Shown: positions 25,949 through 33,808 of the stretch, piece after piece
Position numbering within the stretch: the stretch's first letter is position 1
Layout: each line of letters begins with the position of its first letter
Assembly (NCBI GenBank): GCA_963825505.1
Contig: CAWGTL010000007.1
Span: 38,541-102,540 of the forward strand
DNA from: JBBQSN01 sp963825505
GTDB lineage: Bacteria > Actinomycetota > Actinomycetes > Actinomycetales > CAWJMD01
Direction: 5' to 3'
Length of the DNA: 64,000 nt
The notes under the pieces: model-generated
The model's database searches: none
What the model saw: the letters and a program-made list of their open reading frames with translations, nothing else
What the model was told of the DNA's origin: nothing
Program-made: the position numbers and the translations under genes

Positions 25949-25978
25949 TTGGAGAAGGCCGCCGTGGTCCCCTATGCT
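25949..25978 (+). promoter_or_regulatory. Sigma-A type promoter of the tRNA operon
   Basis: TTGGAG at 25,949-25,954 and TATGCT at 25,973-25,978, 18 bases apart, stand out in otherwise GC-rich DNA and lie 60 bases ahead of tRNA-Glu. Spacing and position fit a housekeeping promoter for the three tRNA genes. Confidence 0.6.
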
Positions 25979-26038
25979 GTCCGGGTCCTCGACGGTTCGC
26001 GTCCGGAGGCAGGTGGACGGTGGTCCCGGTCGAGATCG

Positions 26039-26111
26039 GCCCCCATCGTCTAGCGGCCTAGGACTCCGCCCTTTCAAGGCGGCAGCGCGGGTTCGAATCC
26101 CGTTGGGGGTA
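26039..26111 (+). tRNA. tRNA-Glu (TTC)
   Basis: A 73-base cloverleaf: acceptor GCCCCCA pairs with TGGGGGT (one G-U), anticodon stem CCGCC/GGCGG frames the loop CTTTCAA with anticodon TTC, and the T arm GCGGG-TTCGAAT-CCCGT is regular. The discriminator is A, and CCA is not encoded. Confidence 0.95.
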
Positions 26112-26152
26112 CAGCACCACCGCACGACAGCATCACCGGTCTTGCACCGCAA

Positions 26153-26226
26153 GGCCCCGTAGCGCAGTCGGTTAGCGCGCCGCCCTGTCACGGCGGAGGT
26201 CGCGGGTTCGAGTCCCGTCGGGGTCG
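26153..26226 (+). tRNA. tRNA-Asp (GTC)
   Basis: A 74-base cloverleaf: acceptor GGCCCCG/CGGGGTC, anticodon loop CTGTCAC between CCGCC and GGCGG giving GTC, T arm GCGGG-TTCGAGT-CCCGT, discriminator G as expected for Asp. It lies 41 bases after tRNA-Glu in the same operon. Confidence 0.96.
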
Positions 26227-26253
26227 CTCAGCGAGCAGCACGTCGCTCGTGAA

Positions 26254-26326
26254 GGCCAGATAGCTCAGTTGGTAGAGCGTCCGACTGAAAATCGGAAGGT
26301 CAGCGGTTCGACCCCGCTTCTGGCCA
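26254..26326 (+). tRNA. tRNA-Phe (GAA)
   Basis: A 73-base cloverleaf: acceptor GGCCAGA/TCTGGCC, anticodon loop CTGAAAA between TCCGA and TCGGA giving GAA, D loop AGCTCAGTTGGTAGAGC, discriminator A. CCA follows at 26,327-26,329, so the end may be encoded. It is the last gene of the Glu-Asp-Phe tRNA cluster. Confidence 0.96.
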
Positions 26327-26437
26327 CCACCGCACCCCTGTGCCCTCGTCGACCTGCGACGACTCCGCCTCGACGGGCGCCACCGCCGGGACCGGGTCGC
26401 CATCAACGTGTGGCGCCGGCGCCGCCGGGTGGTGGCG

Positions 26438-27694
26438 TCACTCCTCGATCCAGGCCAGGTACACCTGACGCCCGCCGGGCGTGGCCCGCGCCTCGAACCG
26501 CCACATCCGCTCGATCTCCGAGCCGTCGCGGTGCCGGGCGGGTAGCTGCAGCCGGCGACCGAGCAGGGTGACCTTGCCGGTGGCCAGGTAGCGGGTGAAG
26601 CCGGCGACGTACGGCTCGCGCAGCCGTGGCGGGATGATCGCCGTGACCCGCGCGCCGACCAGCTCCGCGACGTCGTAACCGAGCAGCTCGGCCACCGAGG
26701 TGCTCACCGCGATGATGCGGTTGGTGTCGTCGGCCGCGACCACGGGGACGGTGGACGACCGCACGACGTCGTCGTCCCAACGAGGTGCTTCGACGCCCCA
26801 CGGGAGCCCCGACCCCGGGCCGAGCAGCTCGGTGTCCCACGGCGTGGGAGGCACGCCCTTGACCTGCGCCACCGCCTGGTCGCAGGTCCAGTCGCGCAGG
26901 GTGTCGATCTCGGGCAGGGGCGGGCGCAGCAGCAGCTGGCCCTCGCGGGCGAGCACCCGGCCGACGTCGAGGGCGTCGCGGAAGTGGTCGAACAGGTCCG
27001 CACCGGTGCCGGGCAGCCCGACCACGACGTCGATCGTCGCCGGGCGCGGACCCGCGGGCAGGGTCCGGATCGCGGTGTCGGTGCCCGCCAGCAGCAGGGC
27101 GACGGCCTCCTCCGCGGCGGCGAGCACGTCGGCGCGCACGACCTCCGGGCGCACGGCGCGGACGAGGAACAGCTCGCGCAGCAGGGCCGCCTGGTGCTCG
27201 ATGGCCGCGAGCCAGAGCCGGCGCGGCACGAGCGGGAGCACGACGACGGCGCCGACGTCCTCGAGCAGGTCGAGGCCGTCGAGGTCCCACTCGGCGTCGG
27301 CGCCCTCGAACGCGGGCGTGGTGGTGCCGTCGACGGTGAACCAGACCGCCTTGCCGCCGGACTCCAGCGGCTCGATCCCGAAGTCGGCCCCGAGCCGCGC
27401 CACCAGGCGCAGGCCGCGTCCGGTCGTGGACTGGTCGCTGAAGTGCCGTTCGAGCGGGACGGCCGGGCTGTGGTCGGCCACGGCGACGCGGGCGGCGTCC
27501 GGGCCCAGCTCGACGGAGACCTCGCACTCGGTGCGGGCGTGCAGCACCACGTTCGTGACCAGCTCGCTGACGGCCAGCTGGGCGTCGTCGGCCCAGTCCT
27601 CGTGGCCGGCGAGCGTCAGCACCTCGCGCACGTGCCGGCGGGCGGCCGACACGCTGGCGGCCTCGGGCGGCAGGCGCACGGTCCGCGGCTGCAC
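26438..27694 (-). CDS. RsbW-like anti-sigma-type ATPase with C-terminal PAS domain
   Basis: A 418-residue cytoplasmic protein. A HATPase_c_2 domain of the SpoIIAB/RsbW kind covers residues 1-125, with AQLAVSELVTNVVLHA (N box) and TTGRGLRLVARL (G box). A helical middle section follows, and a PAS domain lies at about 310-400 (IIAVSTSVAELLGYDVAELVG, then RHRDGSEIERMWRFEARAT). The GTG at 27,694 has a strong GAGAGGAGG site 8 bases upstream, rejecting a longer open frame. The domain order, kinase first and sensor last, suggests a regulator of sigma-factor partner switching tuned by a PAS signal. It diverges from the SGNH hydrolase. Confidence 0.8.
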   Translation of the reverse strand: MQPRTVRLPPEAASVSAARRHVREVLTLAGHEDWADDAQLAVSELVTNVVLHARTECEVSVELGPDAARVAVADHSPAVPLERHFSDQSTTGRGLRLVARLGADFGIEPLESGGKAVWFTVDGTTTPAFEGADAEWDLDGLDLLEDVGAVVVLPLVPRRLWLAAIEHQAALLRELFLVRAVRPEVVRADVLAAAEEAVALLLAGTDTAIRTLPAGPRPATIDVVVGLPGTGADLFDHFRDALDVGRVLAREGQLLLRPPLPEIDTLRDWTCDQAVAQVKGVPPTPWDTELLGPGSGLPWGVEAPRWDDDVVRSSTVPVVAADDTNRIIAVSTSVAELLGYDVAELVGARVTAIIPPRLREPYVAGFTRYLATGKVTLLGRRLQLPARHRDGSEIERMWRFEARATPGGRQVYLAWIEE

Positions 27695-27933
27695 CGGTGC
27701 GCCTCCTCTCCCACGTCCGGGCGGTCTCAGAGCGCGCCCGCGCCGAGTTTTCCACGCCGCGCCCCCGTGCGGCGGGTTCGACACCGCCTGCCTTCGGTCC
27801 TCGCGACGACCTCGCCGTACCCGTCGGTCACTTCGCCTGTGCAGAACGCCCCCTTCGCCCGTTTTGCCTGACAGGCTCATCCCCGAGCCGTCCCGAGGAC
27901 GTGACGGCACTCGCAGAGACTCGGAGGGAAGCT

Positions 27934-29004
27934 GTGAGCACACGCAAGCGTGGGGTGAGCACCCGGGTGGTGCTGACGACGGCGGCGCTGGGAGCCGCTC
28001 TGGTCGGGGGCCTGGCGACGCCGGCGACGGCGGCCGCACCGTCCTACGTCGCCCTGGGCGACTCCTACTCCTCGGGCACCGGCACCCGCGACTACGTCGC
28101 CGACGGCACGCAGTGCCAGCGGTCGACGCGTGCCTATCCTTCGCTCGTGGCCGCCTCCACCGGCTACGCGCTCGACTTCCGCGCCTGCTCCGGCGCCACC
28201 ATCCCGGACGTGGTCGGCAACCAGCTCGGCGCCCTGACCGCCGGCACCTCGTACGTGACGGTCTCCGTCGGCGGCAACGACGCCGGCTTCGCCCCGGTGC
28301 TCACCGAGTGCGCCCAGCCCGGCTGGATGAGCGACTGCGACGGCGCGGTCGACGGCGCCGAGGCGGTCATCAACGGCCAGCTGCCGGGCGCGCTCGACTC
28401 GCTCTACGGCCAGATCAGCGCCCGCGCCCCCCAGGCCCGGGTCGTGGTCGTCGGCTACCCCCGGATCTTCATGGGCGAGGACTGCAACGCCTTCACCTGG
28501 TTCTCGCCGCAGGAGCAGGCGCGGCTGAACGCCGTCGCCGACCAGGCGAACTCGGTGCTCGCCGCCGCCGCCGGACGCGCCGGGTTCCGGTTCGCGGACC
28601 CGACCTCGGCCTTCATCGGCCACGCCGTGTGCGACGACCCCGAGTGGCTGAACGGCCTGTCGAACCCGATCGGTGAGTCGTACCACCCGAACGTCGCCGG
28701 GCACGCGTCCGGCTACGCGCCCCTCGTCAGCGGTCCGCTGACCGGGGCCACCGCGGCGATCACCGCCGAGACGGTCGCCGCCGCCGACGCGTCCGGGCCG
28801 AGCCTGGCCCGCCAGGGCGCCGCCCACGCGGACGCCGACCGCTCGATCCGTCCGCAGGAGTTCGTGCTGCCCGACCTGACCACGCCGGAGGCCGCAGCCG
28901 CCGCTGCGCGCGCAGGGGTCGACCTCGACAGCCGGGCCAGCATCGACGCCGCCGACCGCCGGTACTCCGCCGTCCAGGCCGCCGCGCACGCCGCCGACGA
29001 CTGA
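27934..29004 (+). CDS. Secreted SGNH-family esterase/lipase
   Basis: A 356-residue exported hydrolase. Signal peptide to about residue 40 (ATPATAAAP). The block I serine is in VALGDSYSSGTG, block III in SVGGNDAG and the catalytic His in SYHPN, matching Streptomyces-type SGNH lipases; paired cysteines (QCQRST/FRACSG, TECAQPG/SDCDG, EDCNAF/VCDDP) fit the three disulfides of that group. An 80-residue Ala-rich C-terminal tail after the hydrolase core is additional. GTG start with GGAGGGA 6 bases upstream. Confidence 0.92.
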   Translation: MSTRKRGVSTRVVLTTAALGAALVGGLATPATAAAPSYVALGDSYSSGTGTRDYVADGTQCQRSTRAYPSLVAASTGYALDFRACSGATIPDVVGNQLGALTAGTSYVTVSVGGNDAGFAPVLTECAQPGWMSDCDGAVDGAEAVINGQLPGALDSLYGQISARAPQARVVVVGYPRIFMGEDCNAFTWFSPQEQARLNAVADQANSVLAAAAGRAGFRFADPTSAFIGHAVCDDPEWLNGLSNPIGESYHPNVAGHASGYAPLVSGPLTGATAAITAETVAAADASGPSLARQGAAHADADRSIRPQEFVLPDLTTPEAAAAAARAGVDLDSRASIDAADRRYSAVQAAAHAADD

Positions 29005-29038
29005 GCCGGCACCGCGCCGGTCCTCTGACGAGCCGACG

Positions 29039-29578
29039 TCAGGGGGCCGGTGCGCGCTCGGCCAGACCGGTGAGCACCGCACGGGCCTCCTCGGCCCAGG
29101 CCAGCCGCGCCCGGGCGGAGGTCTCGCCCGCCGCGATCGTGAGGAGCACGTAGGGCCGGTCCGGTGACGGCGGCTCACCCTCGACCTCGGCACGGACCGC
29201 CGCGAGGGCGCGCATCGCACTCTCGGCCTCGGCCGCGACGTCGTCGACCAGCCGCAGGCACGCCGCGGGGCCGAGCGTGCGCCCGAAGAACAGCCGCAGC
29301 AGGACGCCGTTGCGTGGCGGGACCACCTCCACCGGCTCGCCGAGACGCCGGCGCAGGTGACGTCGGCCCTCCGGAGTCGGTCGGAAGAGACCGTCCGCGC
29401 CCTTGCGGACCAGGCCGTCTCGCTCGAGCCGCGCGAGGGTCGGGTAGATCTGGCCGAAGCTCTCGCTCCAGAACCGCCCGAGGGCGTCCCTGATGGCCGC
29501 TCGCAGGGCGTACCCGGTCATCGGCTGCAGGGTCAGCCCGCCGAGGACGGCGAGGTCGGTCTGGGACGTTCGGGTCAC
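29039..29578 (-). CDS. PadR-family transcriptional regulator
   Basis: A 179-residue regulator from GTG 29,578. The winged helix reads AVLGGLTLQPMTGYALRAAI and SFGQIYPTLARLERDGLV with a basic wing (FRPTPEGRRHLRRRL); a C-terminal helical dimerisation domain (about 95-175) includes RLVDDVAAEAESAMRALAAV, the Vir_act_alpha_C type. It is 39 bases from the divergent membrane protein, with a palindrome between them, so it is almost certainly an autorepressor and repressor of that gene. Confidence 0.9.
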   Translation of the reverse strand: MTRTSQTDLAVLGGLTLQPMTGYALRAAIRDALGRFWSESFGQIYPTLARLERDGLVRKGADGLFRPTPEGRRHLRRRLGEPVEVVPPRNGVLLRLFFGRTLGPAACLRLVDDVAAEAESAMRALAAVRAEVEGEPPSPDRPYVLLTIAAGETSARARLAWAEEARAVLTGLAERAPAP

Positions 29579-29588
29579 GCTCTGGACT

Positions 29589-29603
29589 ATATCTGACAGA
29601 TAT
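29589..29603. promoter_or_regulatory. PadR operator palindrome
   Basis: ATATCTGACAGATAT is a perfect 7-1-7 inverted repeat in the 39-base gap between the divergent PadR and membrane-protein genes, 10 bases from the PadR start. Its AT-rich arms contrast sharply with the surrounding DNA and it overlaps where both promoters must lie. Confidence 0.75.
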
Positions 29604-29617
29604 GTTGCACTGGCGTC

Positions 29618-30031
29618 ATGCCTGAGAACGGATCGGACGTGGCGGGGCGGACGGCTGCCGCGCTGCTCATCGGTGTCGCCGGCTTCCAGATGGCCCTGGC
29701 TTCGGGCGCCCCGTGGGGGGCGGTGTCGTACGGGGGTGCGACGGCCGGGACGCTGCCCGACCACCTGCGCACCGTCAGCGCGGTGGCTGCTCCGCTCTAC
29801 CTGGGTCTCGCAGCGGTCGCGGGCGGCGCGGGGTCGCGTCGGGCCCGCTCGCTCGTGCTGCGGGTCGGAGCGGCCTGGATGGCCGTCGGCACCGTCGTCA
29901 ACCTCGCCTCACCCTCGCTCCCCGAGCGGCTCATCTGGGTCCCGGTGACGGCTGCTGCAGCCGTCGCACTGTGGCGTGCCGCCCCTGCGCGGGCGCGGAC
30001 AACTGCTGCCGCCGCCACCGCGGGGCAGTGA
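29618..30031 (+). CDS. Four-helix membrane protein of unknown function under PadR control
   Basis: A 137-residue protein with four predicted membrane segments (about residues 10-30, 50-70, 83-98, 104-120) and short loops. I recognise no family. It is divergent from PadR and shares its operator, so it is probably induced by the PadR ligand, possibly as a small efflux or membrane-stress protein. HMG-CoA lyase begins 12 bases after its stop and could be read through from the same promoter. Confidence 0.65.
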   Translation: MPENGSDVAGRTAAALLIGVAGFQMALASGAPWGAVSYGGATAGTLPDHLRTVSAVAAPLYLGLAAVAGGAGSRRARSLVLRVGAAWMAVGTVVNLASPSLPERLIWVPVTAAAAVALWRAAPARARTTAAAATAGQ

Positions 30032-30043
30032 CAGGATCGACGG

Positions 30044-30967
30044 GTGAACGACTCGACGGTTGAGCGCGACGTCCTGGTCACCGAGGTGGGGGCCCGGGAC
30101 GGGCTGCAGAACGAGGCGACGGTCCTCGACCCGTCCGTGCGGGCCGACCTGGTGCGCCGGCTCTGCGGCACGGGGGTGCCTCGGGTCGAGGCGGTGTCGT
30201 TCGTCCACCCGCGCTGGGTGCCGGCGATGGCCGGCGCGGAGGAGATCATGGCGGCGCTCGCCGCCGACCGCCCGCAGGGCGTCGCGGTGAGCGGTCTGGT
30301 GCTGAACCGCAAGGGGTTCGACCGCGCGGTCGACGCCGGCGTCGACGTCGTCAACTACTCGTTCCCGGTGAGCGAGGGGTTCGCCGCGCGCAACCAGAAC
30401 ACCACCGTGGCGGACGGCGTGGCGGGCAGCCACGAGATCGTCGCCGCCGCCCGCGAGCGCGGTCTGCCGGTGGTGGTCACGCTCAGCACGTCGTTCGGGT
30501 GCCCGTTCGACGGCGAGGTCCCGGTGGCGCAGACGCTGGCCGTGGCCGAGCAGGTGATGCAGGTGCCGCCGGACGAGATCTGCCTCGGCGACACCATCGG
30601 CGTCGGGGTGCCCGCGCAGGTGACGGCGCTGACCCGCGGCCTGCTCGACCTCGGCGCGACCCCGGCGATGCACTTCCACAACACCCGCGGCACCGGGCTG
30701 GCGAACGCGCTGGCCGCCCTCGACGCGGGGGTGCGGCGCCTGGACGCGTCCGTCGGCGGCACCGGCGGCTGCCCGTTCGCACCGAGGGCGACGGGCAACA
30801 TCGCGACGGAGGACCTGGCCTACCTGCTGGCGGGCCAGGGTCTGCGGACAGGCATCGACATCGAGGCGGTCGTCGAGGTCAACGGCTGGCTCGCCGGCCA
30901 CCTCGGCAAGGAGCTGCCCGCGATGGTCGCGAGGGCAGGCGTGCCGGACTGGTTCCCGGCGCGCTGA
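30044..30967 (+). CDS. Hydroxymethylglutaryl-CoA lyase
   Basis: A 307-residue DRE-TIM metallolyase cleaving 3-hydroxy-3-methylglutaryl-CoA to acetyl-CoA and acetoacetate at the end of leucine breakdown. The N-terminal VTEVGARDGLQNE motif carries the metal-binding Asp and catalytic Arg; SFVHPRWVPAMA, LSTSFGCPFDGE and MHFHNTRGTGLANALAAL are family blocks; the active-site loop Cys is in GTGGCPFAPRATGN. Length matches bacterial MvaB. A leucine/valine dehydrogenase is encoded 480 bases further on, consistent with branched-chain amino-acid catabolism nearby. Confidence 0.92.
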   Translation: MNDSTVERDVLVTEVGARDGLQNEATVLDPSVRADLVRRLCGTGVPRVEAVSFVHPRWVPAMAGAEEIMAALAADRPQGVAVSGLVLNRKGFDRAVDAGVDVVNYSFPVSEGFAARNQNTTVADGVAGSHEIVAAARERGLPVVVTLSTSFGCPFDGEVPVAQTLAVAEQVMQVPPDEICLGDTIGVGVPAQVTALTRGLLDLGATPAMHFHNTRGTGLANALAALDAGVRRLDASVGGTGGCPFAPRATGNIATEDLAYLLAGQGLRTGIDIEAVVEVNGWLAGHLGKELPAMVARAGVPDWFPAR

Positions 30968-31001
30968 GCACGGCCTGCCGAGCGCACCCGGGCACGCCGG
31001 A

Positions 31002-31029
31002 GCGGCCGATCCCGGGAGGGACCGGCCGC
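31002..31029. terminator. Bidirectional terminator between HMG-CoA lyase and bldC
   Basis: GCGGCCG at 31,002-31,008 pairs with CGGCCGC at 31,023-31,029 across a 14-base loop in the 72-base gap between convergent genes. No T-tract, as usual in these genomes. Confidence 0.6.
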
Positions 31030-31039
31030 CAGCCTGGGA

Positions 31040-31246
31040 TCAGTCCTCGGAACGCTGGGTCGGGATGCCGGCCAGGAGGGAGCGGACCTCGGCCTCGCGG
31101 TACCGGCGGTGACCGCCGAGCGTGCGGATCGACGACAGCTTGCCGGCCTTGGCCCAGCGAGTGACGGTCTTGGGGTCGACCCGGAACAGCGCGGCCACCT
31201 CGGCAGGCGTCAGCAGGTTCTCGGTCTCGGTCGCGCGAGCGGCCAT
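31040..31246 (-). CDS. bldC: BldC, MerR-like developmental DNA-binding protein
   Basis: A 68-residue protein, exactly the length of Streptomyces BldC. It consists of one MerR-like winged helix-turn-helix: LLTPAEVAALFRVDPKTVTR, WAKAGKLSSIRTLGGHRRY and REAEVRSLL, without an effector domain. The ATG at 31,246 follows a GAGGAGGA site, so the 26 codons open upstream are not used. BldC binds direct repeats cooperatively and holds developmental genes off in sporulating actinomycetes; it is also conserved in non-sporulating relatives. A chaplin-domain gene 1.5 kb away makes a surface-differentiation role worth considering. Confidence 0.95.
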   Translation of the reverse strand: MAARATETENLLTPAEVAALFRVDPKTVTRWAKAGKLSSIRTLGGHRRYREAEVRSLLAGIPTQRSED

Positions 31247-31449
31247 CGGGTCCTCCTCTTTCGTGGTGCCGGCCTCCACCAGGCCGCACCGCAGCCGGGG
31301 AACGCCCGTCTGCGACCCCGCCATTGTCCGCCCACGGTCGGCATGTCCGCCATAGCCCGAAATGACTATCCGTGGACGCGCTCACACGGCGGATAGGGTG
31401 ACGCCGCCGGCCTCGCGACCCGGGGCAGCCACCACAAGGAGCATCCGCC

Positions 31450-32574
31450 ATGAGCGCGCACCCGTCCGCGAGCACGACCCCGACGACGCCCGGGAGCAGC
31501 CCGGTCCCGCCCCCCGGGTGGGAGGTCGAGCACGAGCAGGTCGTGGTCTGCCACGACCGTGCCACCGGGCTCCGGGCGATCATCGCGATCCACAGCACGG
31601 CGCTCGGACCGGCCCTCGGCGGCACCCGGTTCTTCCCCTACGCCTCCATGGACGACGCCCTGCGCGACGTCCTGGCCCTGTCGCGGGGCATGTCGTACAA
31701 GAACGCCCTCGCCGGCCTGGACCACGGCGGCGGCAAGGCCGTCATCGTGGGCGACCCGCGCACGGACAAGTCCGAGGCGCTGCTGCGGGCGTACGGGCGG
31801 TTCGTGCAGTCGCTCGGCGGGCGGTACGTGACCGCGTGCGACGTGGGCACCTACGTCGCCGACATGGACGTCGTCGCGCGCGAGACCGACTTCGCCACGG
31901 GACGCTCCGAGGTCGACGGCGGCGCGGGCGACTCCTCCGTGCTCACCGCGTACGGGGTGTTCCAGGGCATGCGCGCGGCGGCCACCCACCTGTGGGGCGG
32001 GCCCTCGCTCGCAGGGCGCCGGGTCGGGATCGCCGGCGTCGGCAAGGTCGGCAAGCACCTGTCGCGGCTGCTGGTCGAGGACGGCGCCGACGTCGTGGTC
32101 ACCGACGTCGACCCCACCGCGGTCGCGACCCTGCAGGGGACGCTGCCGCAGGTCGAGGCCGTCGCCGGCACCGAGGACCTCGTCCGCGAGGACCTCGACG
32201 TGTACGCCCCCTGCGCGCTGGGCGGGGCCCTGGACGACCAGACCGTCCAGGCGCTCAAGGCCACGGTCGTGTGCGGTGCGGCGAACAACCAGCTCGCCCA
32301 CCCCGGTACCGAGGACGCCCTCGCCGCGCGCGGCGTCCTCTACTGCCCCGACTACCTGGTGAACTCCGGCGGGGTGATCCAGGTCGCCGACGAGCTGCAC
32401 GGGTTCTCGTTCGACCGTGCCCGCGCCAAGGCGTCACGCATCTACGACGCCACGCTCGGGGTGCTCACCGAGGCGGCCGACCGCGGTGTGACACCGTCCG
32501 CAGCCGCCGACGCCCTCGCCGAGCGGCGGATGGCCGAGGTGGGCCAGGACCGCCCCTGGCTGCCGCGCCGCTGA
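31450..32574 (+). CDS. vdh: Valine/leucine dehydrogenase (Glu/Leu/Phe/Val family)
   Basis: A 374-residue NAD-dependent amino-acid dehydrogenase that oxidatively deaminates branched-chain amino acids. The catalytic Lys is in SYKNALAGLDHGGGKAVI, preceded by LGGTRFFPY; the nucleotide fold shows VGIAGVGKVGKHL; AANNQLAHP and YLVNSGGVI are typical. AAGGAG lies 8 bases before ATG. This gene next to bldC, DUF3073, purM and purF is a common actinobacterial arrangement. An HMG-CoA lyase just upstream fits the same catabolic theme. Confidence 0.93.
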   Translation: MSAHPSASTTPTTPGSSPVPPPGWEVEHEQVVVCHDRATGLRAIIAIHSTALGPALGGTRFFPYASMDDALRDVLALSRGMSYKNALAGLDHGGGKAVIVGDPRTDKSEALLRAYGRFVQSLGGRYVTACDVGTYVADMDVVARETDFATGRSEVDGGAGDSSVLTAYGVFQGMRAAATHLWGGPSLAGRRVGIAGVGKVGKHLSRLLVEDGADVVVTDVDPTAVATLQGTLPQVEAVAGTEDLVREDLDVYAPCALGGALDDQTVQALKATVVCGAANNQLAHPGTEDALAARGVLYCPDYLVNSGGVIQVADELHGFSFDRARAKASRIYDATLGVLTEAADRGVTPSAAADALAERRMAEVGQDRPWLPRR

Positions 32575-32588
32575 CCGCAGCGGTCAGC
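32570..32588 (+). terminator. Palindromic hairpin at the vdh stop codon
   Basis: GCTGACCGC, one base, then GCGGTCAGC forms a perfect 9-base inverted repeat that includes the vdh stop codon. It is followed by 170 bases without a convincing gene before the convergent chaplin gene ends. It can act as a terminator in both directions. Confidence 0.5.
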
Positions 32589-32758
32589 GCGGCCGGCTGC
32601 CGCGCACGCCCTGCGGCCTGACCTCCTTCCCGTCCGAGGCGGTGCGGACCGGCTGCTCGAGCCGGGTCAGGTCGAGCAGCAGGCGCCCGTCCTCGCGGCG
32701 CGGCCGCCCGCAGGTGGAGCCGTCGCCGGCACCGCCCGCCGGAGCCGTCCGCCGGCGG

Positions 32759-33715
32759 TCAGCCCTCTGCGTACCCACGACCGCGCACCATCAGCCCGCC
32801 GAGCGCCATCAGCACCAGGGCGACCAGCGACAGCAGCCCCGCCCGCGACAGCGACGCGCCCGTCTCGGCCAGCTCCGAGGGCTGGACCACGGCCCGGGCC
32901 TGGGTGCGGTCGGCGACGACCTCGTCGCCCAGCACGTCCCCGTCACCCGAGCCGGAGCCGGGGTCGGCCGGGTCCGTCCCGGGACCGGTCGGGTCATTCG
33001 ACCCGCCCGCCACGCACCCGCCCGAGGCGTCCCCGAGGACGCCCGCGGCGATGCCGCAGACCTGCACGGCGACGCTCCCGGACAGGTCGACGTCGTTGCC
33101 GGAGCCGACCGGGTCGTCCGAGCCCTCGCCCGGGGTGCCCGGGCCCGCCGGGTCGTCACCGGCCGAGCCCTCGGTCGACGCCTCGCCGCACGAGCCCTCG
33201 GCGTCGCCGAGCACGCCGACCGAGATGCCGCAGACCTGCACCGGCGCGACGGCGACGGCGTCGACGTCGTTGCCCGACGCCACGGCGTCCTCGCCCGACG
33301 TCGACCCTCCACCGGACGCGCCGGTCGAGCCCGAGCTGGTCGCCGCATCGCACGACGACGAGGAGTCGCCACCGACGGCGACCGCCACTCCGCAGACCTG
33401 GACCGGCAGGACCGCCGCCAGGTCGAGGTCGTTCCCCGAGAGCACGGCGTCCTCCGCCTGCTCGGCCGGCCCGGTGGCCGGCTCGCTCGCCGGCGCCTGG
33501 TCCGTGGTGGCGGACACCTGCGCGTCGTCGCACCCGGCCGCGGCGTCGCCGAGGACGGCGACCCCGATCCCGCACACCTGGACGGGGGCGACGACCGCGC
33601 CGCCCACGTCGTTCCCGGAGAGCAGCCCGTCCGCCTGCGCGGCCGCTGCACCTCCGACGACTGCTCCGCCGGCGATCGCGCCGGCGAGGAGAACCCTTCT
33701 GACGACAGCGTGCAT
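32759..33715 (-). CDS. Sortase-anchored chaplin-domain surface protein with four repeats
   Basis: A 318-residue cell-surface protein. Signal peptide 1-33 (ends AAAAQA). Four chaplin-type units follow, each with SGNDV or a variant, a hydrophobic run, VCGI/VCGV and a closing GD..C; they begin near residues 38, 97, 152 and 206 and are joined by Gly/Ser/Asp/Pro linkers. The end carries LAETG, then a membrane segment and RGR, a class E sorting signal. In Streptomyces such long chaplins (ChpA-C) coat aerial hyphae. Each unit keeps two Cys for a disulfide. ATG at 33,715 with a GTGAGG site. Confidence 0.88.
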   Translation of the reverse strand: MHAVVRRVLLAGAIAGGAVVGGAAAAQADGLLSGNDVGGAVVAPVQVCGIGVAVLGDAAAGCDDAQVSATTDQAPASEPATGPAEQAEDAVLSGNDLDLAAVLPVQVCGVAVAVGGDSSSSCDAATSSGSTGASGGGSTSGEDAVASGNDVDAVAVAPVQVCGISVGVLGDAEGSCGEASTEGSAGDDPAGPGTPGEGSDDPVGSGNDVDLSGSVAVQVCGIAAGVLGDASGGCVAGGSNDPTGPGTDPADPGSGSGDGDVLGDEVVADRTQARAVVQPSELAETGASLSRAGLLSLVALVLMALGGLMVRGRGYAEG

Positions 33716-33808
33716 GGCTGCCTCACGTCCCTTTCGTCCCGAGGATCGCGCGGGCGGATGCCCGCGCGAGGTCACGCCGTGGCCGGCTCGGAGCCGGCGA
33801 CGACGTCC

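Noticed and set aside
26330..26437. Coding-like stretch after tRNA-Phe (plus strand, Arg-rich)
   Set aside because: No start codon or ribosome site, ends in the convergent gene, and Arg-rich readings are common in GC-rich spacer.
32584..32778. 64-codon minus-strand frame between vdh and the chaplin gene
   Set aside because: It overlaps the chaplin 3' end, lacks a ribosome site and resembles no family. The symmetrical stop codons come from the terminator palindrome. It is possible but unsupported.
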